DNA of 8,186 nucleotides from Bacteroidota bacterium (GCA_021814855.1 JAKAHQ010000060.1:1-8186); one strand, 5' to 3'. Counted from the first letter of the stretch, positions 1 through 6,874 are shown. Notes: generated by a model not told the origin, from the letters alone. Numbers and translations are program-made.

Positions 1-1
1 C

Positions 2-367
2 AAGAAAATGAAAGACGGCTACAACCGGCTGGCGCAGAAACTCGGAATGGATTATACCAAAGCCGTTGGATACAACTGGCGGTCGCTCGCAAACTTTGAT
101 GCAAAGGCAGGCGATCCGGCAGTTCAAAAAGCGTTGATGCAGCAGGAGATGATTAAACGCGGCGTACTCTGGCAGGGATTTCATAATATGTCTTTTTCCC
201 ACAGCGATGCCGATGTAGATTATTCTTTGCAGGCGCTTGAAGAATCGTTGTTAGTACTCAAGAAAGCCGTAGAGGAAAATAAACTTAGAGAATCTCTCCG
301 CGGCGAACCTCTTCAACCCGTATTTAGAAAAGTTGACAACTTTAACATGAAACCGATGAAAAGATAA
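2..367 (+). CDS. Class III aminotransferase, glutamate-1-semialdehyde-type (C-terminal part)
   Basis: This is the last 121 codons of a gene that enters from the left edge; the reading frame is open from base 2, so the ATG at base 8 is internal. The visible part resembles the C-terminal domain of fold-type I, PLP-dependent class III aminotransferases related to glutamate-1-semialdehyde aminomutase. The signature is a segment reading IKRGVLWQGFHNMSFSHSD followed by an acidic helix (VDYSLQALEESL). The family is about 430 residues, so roughly 300 residues, including the PLP-binding lysine, lie outside the window. The position before a dehydrogenase, a HAD phosphatase and a NeuB-like synthase suggests transfer of an amino group to a sugar or sugar-acid intermediate rather than tetrapyrrole synthesis. 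That role is inferred from context; the substrate is unknown. The family call is fairly secure, the substrate call is not. Confidence 0.8.
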   Translation, partial: KKMKDGYNRLAQKLGMDYTKAVGYNWRSLANFDAKAGDPAVQKALMQQEMIKRGVLWQGFHNMSFSHSDADVDYSLQALEESLLVLKKAVEENKLRESLRGEPLQPVFRKVDNFNMKPMKR

Positions 368-400
368 TGCAGAACGTAGAATTCAGAATGCAGAATAAAC
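366..400. repeat. Degenerate 7-bp tandem repeat (consensus AAtgcAG)
   Basis: Five consecutive 7-base units start at 366, 373, 380, 387 and 394. The first and fourth are identical (AATGCAG). The second and third keep AA at the start and AG at the end and vary in the middle three bases. The fifth keeps only the leading AAT. The array begins inside the aminotransferase stop codon and fills most of the gap before the dehydrogenase gene. It looks like a decayed heptanucleotide microsatellite; no function is evident. Confidence 0.6.
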
Positions 401-413
401 TAGATGGCAAATA

Positions 414-1217
414 ATGGAATTGTTCAATCTAAAAAATAAAACGGCAATTGTAACCGGCGCGTTAGGATTAATCGGCAGAGAACACTGCAAAGCATTAAAC
501 GAAGCAGGGGCTAATGTAGTCGTCGCAGACATTGATGAATTAAAATGCATCGAGTTTGCGGAAAATCTTTCTACCGATTCAATCGGAATTTCGCTCGACG
601 TGACGAATCCCGAATCGATAAAAAGATTACGCGATAAGGCGCTTCGCAAATTCGGGCATATCGATGTGCTTGTTAACAATGCCGCCATTAACGACATGTT
701 TGAAAATCCCAAAGCAGCGAGCGAGCAATCCAAATTTGAAAATTATCCTCTTGAGCTGTGGCATAAATCCGTAGATGTGAATTTAACCGGCGTATTTCTT
801 TGTTCGCAAATTTTGGGAACACTTATGTCCAAGCAGAAGTCCGGCAGCATTATTAATATTGCTTCAACTTACGGCATTACGGCACCGGATCAATCGCTCT
901 ATATTAAGGAAGATGGGACGCAATCGTTTTACAAGCCGCCGGCTTACTCCGCCACTAAAGGCGCGGTTATAATGTTCACAAAATATCTTGCCGCCTATTG
1001 GGGAAAAGACGGAGTGCGCGTAAATACTTTAACTCCCGGCGGCGTTGAAAATTCTCAAGATCAATTTTTCATCGATAAATATTCATCTAAAACAATGCTC
1101 GGCAGGATGGCACAGCCGACCGATTACAAAGGCGCGTTGATTTTTCTCGCGAGCGACGCGTCAAGCTACATGACTGGGGCTAACTTAATTATAGACGGCG
1201 GCTGGACCGCATGGTAA
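414..1217 (+). CDS. PtmA-like short-chain dehydrogenase/reductase (SDR)
   Basis: A 267-residue classical SDR, normal length for the family, predicted to be a cytosolic NAD(P)-dependent oxidoreductase acting on a hydroxyl or keto group. The cofactor motif TGALGLIG is at residues 14-21, NNAA at 88-91, the structural Asn at 123, the catalytic Ser at 151, and YSATK (Tyr178, Lys182) completes the active site. PGG follows at 208-210 and the usual C-terminal DGG at 261-263. The GLIG glycine motif, the IINIASTYG strand and the PGG ending remind me of PtmA, the SDR found with legionaminic-acid genes in Campylobacter; this is from memory, not a search. It follows the aminotransferase by 46 bases and its end overlaps the phosphatase gene. 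No clear SD precedes the ATG; another ATG at 404 is out of frame and closes after 12 codons. The substrate is likely a sugar or sugar-acid intermediate, by inference. Confidence 0.85.
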   Translation: MELFNLKNKTAIVTGALGLIGREHCKALNEAGANVVVADIDELKCIEFAENLSTDSIGISLDVTNPESIKRLRDKALRKFGHIDVLVNNAAINDMFENPKAASEQSKFENYPLELWHKSVDVNLTGVFLCSQILGTLMSKQKSGSIINIASTYGITAPDQSLYIKEDGTQSFYKPPAYSATKGAVIMFTKYLAAYWGKDGVRVNTLTPGGVENSQDQFFIDKYSSKTMLGRMAQPTDYKGALIFLASDASSYMTGANLIIDGGWTAW

Positions 1218-1792
1218 ATCAACGGGAACTTATGGCAAAGAAAAAACTATCAAGAAAGCAGATACTTAAAAAAGCGGCGAAGATAAAATTACTTTTAACC
1301 GACTGCGACGGTGTTTTAACAGATACCGGAACATATTATTCCGCCGAAGGCGAGGTAATGAAAAGATTTTCCATACGCGACGGTATGGGTGTCGAAAGGC
1401 TTCGTAAGTATGCCGATGTAGAAACCGGAATTGTAACCGGCGAGGCAAACGGAATAGTAAAGAAGCGCGCAGAGAAATTGAAAATGACCGAAATTCATCT
1501 CGGTATAAATTATAAAGACAGAACATTCAAAGAAATTTTGGAAAGAAGAAATCTCAAGAGTCAAGAAGTTGCTTTTATGGGCGATGACTCCAACGATGTA
1601 ACAATTATGAAACTCGCGGGATTAACGGCCTGCCCTTCCGACGCGACCGAGTTCGCTAAAAGAGAAGCAGATATAATAGTAGAAAACAAAGGCGGGTACG
1701 GGGCGTTCAGAGATTTTGCAGAATTAATCATCGAAGCTAAAACAAAAAAGAAATTTTTTAGAAAGGACGATGATGAAATCAAAAAAGATTAA
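1211..1792 (+). CDS. KdsC-type HAD phosphatase (sugar-acid 8/9-phosphate phosphatase)
   Basis: A 193-residue HAD-superfamily protein of the small, cap-less KdsC type, which works as a tetramer and removes phosphate from KDO-8-phosphate or acylneuraminate-9-phosphate. Motif I, DCDGVLTD, spans residues 31-38 (nucleophile Asp31, acid/base Asp33). RDGMG is at 56-60, motif II around Thr76 in IVTGE, a basic stretch KKRAEKL at 84-90 and motif IV GDDSND at 124-129. The family-typical GGYGAFRD sits at 161-168. Motif II reads TGE where KdsC proteins usually have TGR. The tail (residues 178-193) is rich in Lys and Asp. The chosen start overlaps the SDR gene by 7 bases. An in-frame ATG at 1232 gives 186 residues without overlap, and both have an equally weak GGA upstream, so the start is undecided. 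Directly before a NeuB-like gene, it most likely dephosphorylates that enzyme's product or a related intermediate. Confidence 0.87.
   Translation: MVNQRELMAKKKLSRKQILKKAAKIKLLLTDCDGVLTDTGTYYSAEGEVMKRFSIRDGMGVERLRKYADVETGIVTGEANGIVKKRAEKLKMTEIHLGINYKDRTFKEILERRNLKSQEVAFMGDDSNDVTIMKLAGLTACPSDATEFAKREADIIVENKGGYGAFRDFAELIIEAKTKKKFFRKDDDEIKKD
1764..1767 (+). promoter_or_regulatory. Ribosome binding site deciding the NeuB-like start
   Basis: AGGA lies inside the end of the phosphatase gene. It is only 2 bases from the first of two adjacent ATGs (1770) but 5 bases from the second (1773). The second ATG therefore has the better spacing and is taken as the start. The change affects a single methionine. 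Confidence 0.5.
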
Positions 1793-2666
1793 GATCGGAA
1801 ACAAACTCATCGGCGACGGAGAACCAGTTTATATTATCGCCGAGATTGGCATTAACCATAATGGATCGGTTGAGCTCGCAAAAAAATTGATTGATAGCGC
1901 CGTTATGTGCGGTTGCGACGCGGTTAAATTCCAAAAGCGCACACCGGAATTGTGCGTGCCGAAAGATCAATGGAATATTGAACGCGATACACCGTGGGGA
2001 AGAATTTCTTACATCGAGTACCGCCGCAAAGTGGAGTTTGGCTTTGAGGAATATTTTGAGATCGACGGATACTGCAAACAAAAAGGAATCGACTGGTTTG
2101 CCTCTCCATGGGATGAAGAAGCCGTTGATTTTATGCAGAAGTTTAAACCCGTGATGTACAAAATTGCTTCCGCATCGCTAACTGATTTCAACCTTCTTAA
2201 AAAAGTTAAAGCTACCGGCAGACCGGTAATGCTCTCGACGGGTATGTCTACTATGGAAGAGATTGAAGCGGCTGTGGATTTGTTAGGAACGGAAAACTTA
2301 ATGCTCGCGCAATCGACATCAACCTACCCGTGCAAGCTTGATGAATTAAATCTTCGAGTGATTTCTACTTACAAAGAAAAATTTGACGGCATACCGGTCG
2401 GCTACTCCGGTCATGAAACCGGTTTGGCACCTACTCTTGCCGCGGTTGCTCTTGGAGCCGCATTTGTAGAAAGGCACATTACTTTAGACCGCGCCATGTG
2501 GGGCACCGATCAAGCCGCGTCGGTTGAGATTGTAGGTTTGGAAAGGTTAGTCCGGGATATCCGCGATATCGAAAAAGCTCTCGGCGACGGCGTTAAAAAA
2601 GTTTATGAAAGCGAATTCGGCAATTTAAAAAAATTGCGAAGAGCTCAAACAAATTCAAACGCATAA
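1773..2666 (+). CDS. NeuB-family sugar-acid synthase lacking the SAF domain
   Basis: A 297-residue TIM-barrel synthase that should condense phosphoenolpyruvate with an amino-sugar or aldose (or its phosphate) to give a nonulosonic or related acid. NeuB hallmarks are AEIGINHNG at 23-31, KFQKR at 52-56, FASPWD at 109-114, YKIASASL at 129-136, STGMS at 155-159, GYSGHE at 210-215 and ERHITLD at 233-239. His214 and His235 correspond to the two metal-binding histidines known from Neisseria NeuB. LGDGVKK (270-276) and KKLRR (286-290) end the barrel. The protein stops seven residues later, whereas typical NeuB continues with a SAF/antifreeze domain to about 345 residues. The conserved HC of the HCTS-YP strand is replaced by Gln180-Ser181 (LAQSTSTYP). 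It overlaps the phosphatase gene by 20 bases, so the pair is probably translationally coupled. The exact substrate (ManNAc, its 6-phosphate, a bacillosamine derivative or a pentose) cannot be read from the sequence. Confidence 0.88.
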   Translation: MKSKKIKIGNKLIGDGEPVYIIAEIGINHNGSVELAKKLIDSAVMCGCDAVKFQKRTPELCVPKDQWNIERDTPWGRISYIEYRRKVEFGFEEYFEIDGYCKQKGIDWFASPWDEEAVDFMQKFKPVMYKIASASLTDFNLLKKVKATGRPVMLSTGMSTMEEIEAAVDLLGTENLMLAQSTSTYPCKLDELNLRVISTYKEKFDGIPVGYSGHETGLAPTLAAVALGAAFVERHITLDRAMWGTDQAASVEIVGLERLVRDIRDIEKALGDGVKKVYESEFGNLKKLRRAQTNSNA

Positions 2667-2677
2667 CATCAAACTTC

Positions 2678-3505
2678 ATGATAGAAGGAAATACATTTCA
2701 AACGATATTTTCGTGGGTCAATAATCTTTATCCTTACGAAAAAATTTCTTACTCGATAATTATCGGCGCCGCTATATTGTTTGTCGTCCTCGAAAGAATT
2801 TTTCCGTACAACAAGGGACAAAGAATTTTACGCGAAGGATTTTTTAACGATCTCGCTCTTTACACAATAGCTCAAAGTTATATCCTCGGAATTCTAATCT
2901 TCACTTTCATCATCTCAACAATCGACAATACAACCGGTCTTTCCAGACTTCATCTTTTTAGAGATGTACCGATTTGGATTCAACTAGTTTTCTTCACAAT
3001 CACACACGATTTTTATATTTACTGGATGCATCGCTGGCAGCACGGCAATAAATTTTTATGGCGTATTCATGAGGCGCATCATTCTCCTAAAAAAGTTGAT
3101 TGGCTTTCGGGTTCGCGCTCACACGCGGTAGAAATTTTAATCAATCAAACTGTTGAATTTCTGCCGATAGTTCTTCTTGGTTCGCCGCCGGAAGTCGCCG
3201 CTTACAAAGGAGTAATAAGCGCCGTGTGGGGAATGTATATTCATTCCAATCTAAACGTTAATACAGGAATTCTGCAGATGTTTATTAATGGTCCTGAAAT
3301 GCATAGGATTCATCACACTACAGGCAAAGGAAGAAATAGAAATTTTGCAACAAAGCTGGCTGTATGGGATTACTTCTTCGGCACTGCATTTAGACCTGAT
3401 AATAAGGCGGAAGTTTACGGTTTGAAAACTTTTTTCCCGAATAACTTCTTCAAGCAATTTGCTTTCGCTTTTAGAACATTCAAACATTCCCGTGAAATAA
3501 AATAG
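2678..3505 (+). CDS. Sterol desaturase / fatty acid hydroxylase superfamily membrane protein
   Basis: A 275-residue integral membrane di-iron oxygenase of the fatty-acid hydroxylase superfamily, which uses O2 to hydroxylate or desaturate lipid-like substrates. All histidine boxes are present: H110 with WMHRWQH (His118, His122), HEAHHS (His131, 134, 135), His149 and His189, and HRIHH (His209, 212, 213). WDYFFGT at 230-236 is the usual ending of the domain. Hydrophobic stretches at about 25-38, 60-80, 98-117 and 151-168 are likely membrane segments, with the histidine boxes facing the cytoplasm in known relatives. The gene starts 11 bases after the NeuB-like gene and could share its transcript, but no SD precedes the ATG. 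Its substrate is unknown; a membrane lipid, carotenoid or hydrophobic glycan carrier is possible. The family call is firm and the role is open. Confidence 0.88.
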   Translation: MIEGNTFQTIFSWVNNLYPYEKISYSIIIGAAILFVVLERIFPYNKGQRILREGFFNDLALYTIAQSYILGILIFTFIISTIDNTTGLSRLHLFRDVPIWIQLVFFTITHDFYIYWMHRWQHGNKFLWRIHEAHHSPKKVDWLSGSRSHAVEILINQTVEFLPIVLLGSPPEVAAYKGVISAVWGMYIHSNLNVNTGILQMFINGPEMHRIHHTTGKGRNRNFATKLAVWDYFFGTAFRPDNKAEVYGLKTFFPNNFFKQFAFAFRTFKHSREIK

Positions 3506-3513
3506 ATTTGCGA

Positions 3514-3548
3514 AACCTTCGAGGCCGTTTTAAATGACCTCGAAGGTT
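3514..3548. terminator. Hairpin between convergent genes (possible terminator)
   Basis: Arms AACCTTCGAGG (3514-3524) and CCTCGAAGGTT (3538-3548) are perfect 11-bp complements around a 13-base loop. The hairpin lies between the 3' ends of two convergent genes, where a shared terminator is expected. On the + strand the right arm is followed by an A-run, not a U-run, and on the - strand no U-run follows either. It is therefore not a textbook rho-independent terminator; it may still stop transcription or protect 3' ends. Confidence 0.55.
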
Positions 3549-3555
3549 AAAAAAA

Positions 3556-5157
3556 TTATAATCCCGGAATTGGTTTGTCTTTAGGATAGGTAACAGAGTA
3601 AACAAGTTTTTTAGAAATCGTCTTCCCTTCATCAACATCAACAATCCATTTTAATTTGCCGGTTTCGGAATTGAGAGAAGCGCCGGAAAGGTCAACCGAC
3701 TTAACGGTGATATCTTCGTTTTTAGAAATCGGGATTTGATCTTCAACTATGATCTTTGCGGGTGCTTTCTTGTTGTTTCTGATTTTAATTTCGTATGCAA
3801 AAGTCCGCTCGATGTTGCTGCTTAAGAATTTATCTTCGGAGTAATCTTTGATAACATCGCGCGAGACGGAAACATTCTGATCCCTTCCGAGCGAAATTGA
3901 AAGCGTGTCCTTTGTTGTACCCGGATTTATATTAGATTGCCCTACGTAAGAATTTTCAAAATAGATATTCGCTTCGCCCGGAAGCAAATTATAATTTGAC
4001 CAATCCGTTAACCTGGCAACTAAGAAAGCATTCCCGTCAAGTTTTGGAGCTGCATAATATTCAAAAGTTGCAGGCAGTGTAAAATCTTGAAGGGCGACTG
4101 AATGCGGTTTATTATCCGTTGGAATCGAGTATTTGATTTGCGGTGTGAACTCGACCGAGAGCTGTTTTTCATTCATTTCCATATAATCTGCCATTGAACC
4201 GACTTCTGCAAGTGCAGGCGCGGAAATCTTCATTTCCTGCACGGCCTCTGTTCTATTCATCATGCTTTTCTTCATCGGCTGAATTGCAAACGGTCTCGCG
4301 AAATCGATGAACCATGGGTACAGCTCCGGCTTATTGTTGTTGGCTATTGGATTTCTTGTAGATAAGACAATTGCTACGTCGTTCCAATCAATCGAACTGT
4401 TTTGCCAGACATTCGCTTTGTAATTCAAAGTTACGGGTGAATTTATTTTCTCCGCACGAACATCGTAAATAGGATTCCAGCCTGCATCATGAATTAAATA
4501 TGAGAGATTAAAATCAACCGTGGAATTAGAATTGCTAGATAAGGTAACTATGATTTCATTAGTAGGTTTATTCAGCTTTGCATTCAATTCATTCAACTGA
4601 CTCTGAACGCGATCCAGATCCTTCTTAAGTTTTTTTTCTTTCAAAGAAAGATCGTACAACTTTGTTTTTATTTCGGTCAGCTTCTTATAAAAATAGTCGG
4701 ACATCTTTTCCAATTCGGTCACAGATACTCCGATCTTTTCGTTGCCGATGCTTTTATTCGCAACCAGCAGCGCATCCTGAGCCCATAAGACATCCTGCTC
4801 ATTCTTATTTAACGCCGCGGCTCTATTTAAAATTTCCAGCGAGTCCTCAAGAGTTTTTATCTTGGGAGTTTTCTCTGCCGGATGCAGATAATTAAATCTT
4901 TGCCCTATCGATAATATCGTAGCGTCGCCTTTGGCCGAAACACTTATACTGTTTTGGTCGATGTTATCCGCCAGGCCGGTAAAGACAACATCGTGCAGAC
5001 CTTTTTCAAGTTTAACATTTGCGTTATAATCAAGCTCGGCTCCTCTCAAAAAAACCTTCACGTTAGAGAGGACGGGATTTGTAACAATTTCACCTTGGGC
5101 AAGCATCAGTGACGAAATGAGAAGCACAATTCCTGCCGCACATATTATTTTTTTCAT
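3556..5157 (-). CDS. Secreted MuiA-like protein (DUF4140/DUF4139)
   Basis: A 533-residue protein of the mucoidy-inhibitor MuiA-like family, whose biochemical function is not established. Residues 1-20 form a signal peptide (MKK, then a hydrophobic core ending LMLA before QGE), with no lipobox cysteine, so it is probably periplasmic or secreted. Residues of about 28-125 match the DUF4140 N-terminal domain. A Lys/Leu/Glu-rich coiled coil covers about 147-197. From about 205 to the end is DUF4139, recognised by LIHDAGWNPIYDVRAE (221-236), DWNDVAIVLST (258-268), TLPATFEYYAAPKLD (361-375) and LLPGEANIYFENSYVG (392-407). A Met-rich, probably disordered insert lies at about 294-332. It is transcribed towards the hydroxylase gene and divergently from the histidine kinase. 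A strong SD precedes the start. The family assignment is confident; any envelope or polysaccharide role is inferred from the family name only. Confidence 0.87.
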   Translation of the reverse strand: MKKIICAAGIVLLISSLMLAQGEIVTNPVLSNVKVFLRGAELDYNANVKLEKGLHDVVFTGLADNIDQNSISVSAKGDATILSIGQRFNYLHPAEKTPKIKTLEDSLEILNRAAALNKNEQDVLWAQDALLVANKSIGNEKIGVSVTELEKMSDYFYKKLTEIKTKLYDLSLKEKKLKKDLDRVQSQLNELNAKLNKPTNEIIVTLSSNSNSTVDFNLSYLIHDAGWNPIYDVRAEKINSPVTLNYKANVWQNSSIDWNDVAIVLSTRNPIANNNKPELYPWFIDFARPFAIQPMKKSMMNRTEAVQEMKISAPALAEVGSMADYMEMNEKQLSVEFTPQIKYSIPTDNKPHSVALQDFTLPATFEYYAAPKLDGNAFLVARLTDWSNYNLLPGEANIYFENSYVGQSNINPGTTKDTLSISLGRDQNVSVSRDVIKDYSEDKFLSSNIERTFAYEIKIRNNKKAPAKIIVEDQIPISKNEDITVKSVDLSGASLNSETGKLKWIVDVDEGKTISKKLVYSVTYPKDKPIPGL

Positions 5158-5163
5158 GGTATA

Positions 5164-5172
5164 CCCCTTCCT
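5164..5172 (-). promoter_or_regulatory. Strong ribosome binding site of the MuiA-like gene
   Basis: Read on the minus strand the sequence is AGGAAGGGG, ending 6 bases before the ATG at 5157. It is one of the two best SD matches in the window and fixes the start codon. Confidence 0.75.
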
Positions 5173-5182
5173 ACTGTTTATT

Positions 5183-5190
5183 CAAAGATA
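5183..5190 (-). promoter_or_regulatory. Possible Bacteroidota-type -7 promoter box
   Basis: On the minus strand the sequence is TATCTTTG, which fits the TAnnTTTG consensus of the Bacteroidota housekeeping sigma factor. It would start transcription about 19 bases before the ATG, leaving room for the SD. No clear TTG/TTTG box is seen at the expected upstream spacing, so this is tentative. Confidence 0.3.
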
Positions 5191-5374
5191 ATCAAACTTT
5201 GCCTTATACTTAAATAATTGAAAATGTGTTCCTGGTGTAAATTTTTCCGGACAACTGCATTCGAAGCTTTTACCTCAGCTTTCAAAAGAGAGCCGCTTTA
5301 GTTATTTTTTCGAAGTGTTTTTATCAAGTTTCTCATTCCAAATACCAATCGAGAGATAACGTTAACCGGGAATT

Positions 5375-6874
5375 ATGAAGCAATTATTAATTGAACTCAT
5401 CAAGAAAAATTTTGCGTCCATTGTTGAAAACTGGACGGCAAAGATATTGCCTCTGCTGAAAGATAAGCTTTCGGAATCGCAGGTACGCACCTTTGTAGAG
5501 AGCAGCTTAAGCACATTTATCGAAATTTCCGAAGGCGGGGATTATAAGTATGCCGATGAATATTTGATCGACATTTATAATCTTTTTTCTAAAGCTAACT
5601 TAAACTTGCTGGAAGTAAGCCAGCTTTTTAGCCAGGCAAGCTTTGCAATTTTCCATCCGCTTGAAACCGATGCATCGAGCAACATCGACCCGATGGTGAT
5701 GTTCAGTTATATAGATGATTTAATAGAACAAATTTTTGCAAGGTACGGCATGCTTCTTCAGGAAACAAAGATGAAGGAGCTCGAACATGACCGCGACCGT
5801 CTAGCATCCAAACTCCAAATCAATCAGGAGTATTTGAACAGCATCCTGCATTCGTCGGATTCCGCTATAATGGTTGTGGATAACGACGAAAAATTTATTT
5901 CGTGGAATAAGGGAGCCGAAAAAATATTCGGGTACTCCGAAGCCGACGTCTTGGGAAAAGATTCTTCCTTGCTTCTGCCCCACGGAGAAAAATATGCCGA
6001 CGAATTACGCTGGATACAGGAAGTAACTAAAAATACAAGCCGCGCGCAGATATTCGATACTGAAAGAAAAACTAAGGGCGGAGACATTATTAATGTTCGC
6101 CTTAACGTTTCAAGTCTGCCAAACCAAAAAGGAGAATATAACGGCCGGTCTGTTATAATAAAGGATTTTACGGAGTTCAAAAGATTGCAGGCGCAGATCG
6201 ATCAATCGGAAAAACTTGCCGTTATTGGTCAGCTTGCCGCGGGTGTTGCGCACGAAATCGGCAACCCGCTTACTTCTATTTCGGCGCTGGTGCAAATTCT
6301 GCAAAGAAGAAGCCAGGATGAATTTATGAACGAGCAGCTTGCGAGCATCAAAGAAAATATCGACCGAATAACAAAGATTGTTCGCGAGCTGGTAGATTTT
6401 TCCAGGCCGCCTAGTTACGAAACGGCTGTTCAGGATATCACCGATATTATTAAAACGGCCCTCGGCATTGTTAAGTACGATAAGCGCGTTCGAAAAGTAA
6501 AATTCGACACCGACTTGAAACCCACGCTGCCGAATGTTAATGTTGCCGCAGATCAACTTTTGCAGGTGTTTGTAAATATCCTGATTAACGCTCTTGATGC
6601 CGTAGAAGGAAACGGTACAATAACGCTTAAATCCAATTTCGATCAGAAAAATGTTTTTGTAGAAATAGATGACGACGGCTGCGGGATGGATGAAAAAACT
6701 GTCGAGAAAATTTTTGACCCGTTTTTTACAACCAAGGATGTAGGCAAAGGTACAGGTTTGGGCTTATCCGTAAGCTACGGAATTATAAACCGGTTCAACG
6801 GAGAAATACGAGTAAAAAGTAAATTGAAAGAGGGAAGTAAATTCACAATACTGCTTCCTATTGAGTCCAATTAG
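5375..6874 (+). CDS. Soluble PAS sensor histidine kinase with RsbRD-like N-terminal domain
   Basis: A 499-residue histidine kinase with no signal peptide or membrane segment, so it should sense a cytoplasmic signal. Residues of about 1-125 are a helical domain (with ENWTAKI near 18-24) that resembles the N-terminal domain of RsbR/RsbRD-like stressosome proteins. A helical linker (about 126-155) leads to a PAS domain at about 155-268, including [19 protein letters not shown] at 177-195. The dimerisation domain has the H-box [14 protein letters not shown] with phospho-acceptor His293. The ATP-binding domain has the N-box around Asn405 (NILINALDA), G1 DDDGCGM (432-438), F-box FDPFFTTK (447-454) and G2 GKGTGLGLS (457-465). 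This is the NtrB-like kinase class. The response regulator follows after 11 bases, so the two form one operon and a cognate pair. The start is supported by domain completeness rather than by a strong SD. Confidence 0.9.
   Translation: MKQLLIELIKKNFASIVENWTAKILPLLKDKLSESQVRTFVESSLSTFIEISEGGDYKYADEYLIDIYNLFSKANLNLLEVSQLFSQASFAIFHPLETDASSNIDPMVMFSYIDDLIEQIFARYGMLLQETKMKELEHDRDRLASKLQINQEYLNSILHSSDSAIMVVDNDEKFISWNKGAEKIFGYSEADVLGKDSSLLLPHGEKYADELRWIQEVTKNTSRAQIFDTERKTKGGDIINVRLNVSSLPNQKGEYNGRSVIIKDFTEFKRLQAQIDQSEKLAVIGQLAAGVAHEIGNPLTSISALVQILQRRSQDEFMNEQLASIKENIDRITKIVRELVDFSRPPSYETAVQDITDIIKTALGIVKYDKRVRKVKFDTDLKPTLPNVNVAADQLLQVFVNILINALDAVEGNGTITLKSNFDQKNVFVEIDDDGCGMDEKTVEKIFDPFFTTKDVGKGTGLGLSVSYGIINRFNGEIRVKSKLKEGSKFTILLPIESN

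Larger units (their letters stand above)
5158..5374. other. Divergent intergenic control region (217 bp)
   Basis: This AT-rich gap lies between the start codons of the MuiA-like gene (- strand) and the histidine kinase gene (+ strand), so both promoters should be here. I see the SD and a possible -7 box for the minus-strand gene. For the kinase there is only a weak GGGA 3 bases before the ATG and an 8-base palindrome, TAACGTTA, at 5357-5364. I found no convincing sigma-54 site, terminator or ORF in it. Confidence 0.6.

Noticed and set aside
8..367. Complete small gene of 119 codons starting at the ATG at base 8.
   Set aside because: The frame is open to the left edge and the product is clearly the C-terminal end of a much longer aminotransferase.
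404..439. ATG at 404 as the SDR start or as a leader peptide.
   Set aside because: It is out of frame with the SDR and stops after 11 codons, with no ribosome binding site.
1773..2666. Calling the synthase a proven N-acetylneuraminate synthase.
   Set aside because: Family membership is clear, but the missing SAF domain and unusual neighbours leave the substrate open.
2667..2800. Frameshifted remnant of a SAF domain after the NeuB-like gene.
   Set aside because: The following bases are taken up by the start of the hydroxylase gene, and no frame shows SAF-like sequence.
5233..5248. Possible sigma-54 promoter (TGG followed by a T-run and CC) upstream of the kinase.
   Set aside because: It lacks the GC dinucleotide at the -12 position and matches the consensus only at the TGG.
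5357..5366. Palindromes TAACGTTA and GTTAAC just upstream of the kinase start as an operator.
   Set aside because: They are too short and AT-rich to stand out from chance, and they lie close to the ribosome binding position without a second copy.
6110..6556. A 148-codon open frame on the minus strand.
   Set aside because: It lies fully inside the histidine kinase gene, opposite its conserved H-box region, and its translation shows no recognisable domain. Other antisense frames, such as 383-733 and 5824-6180, were dropped for the same reason.
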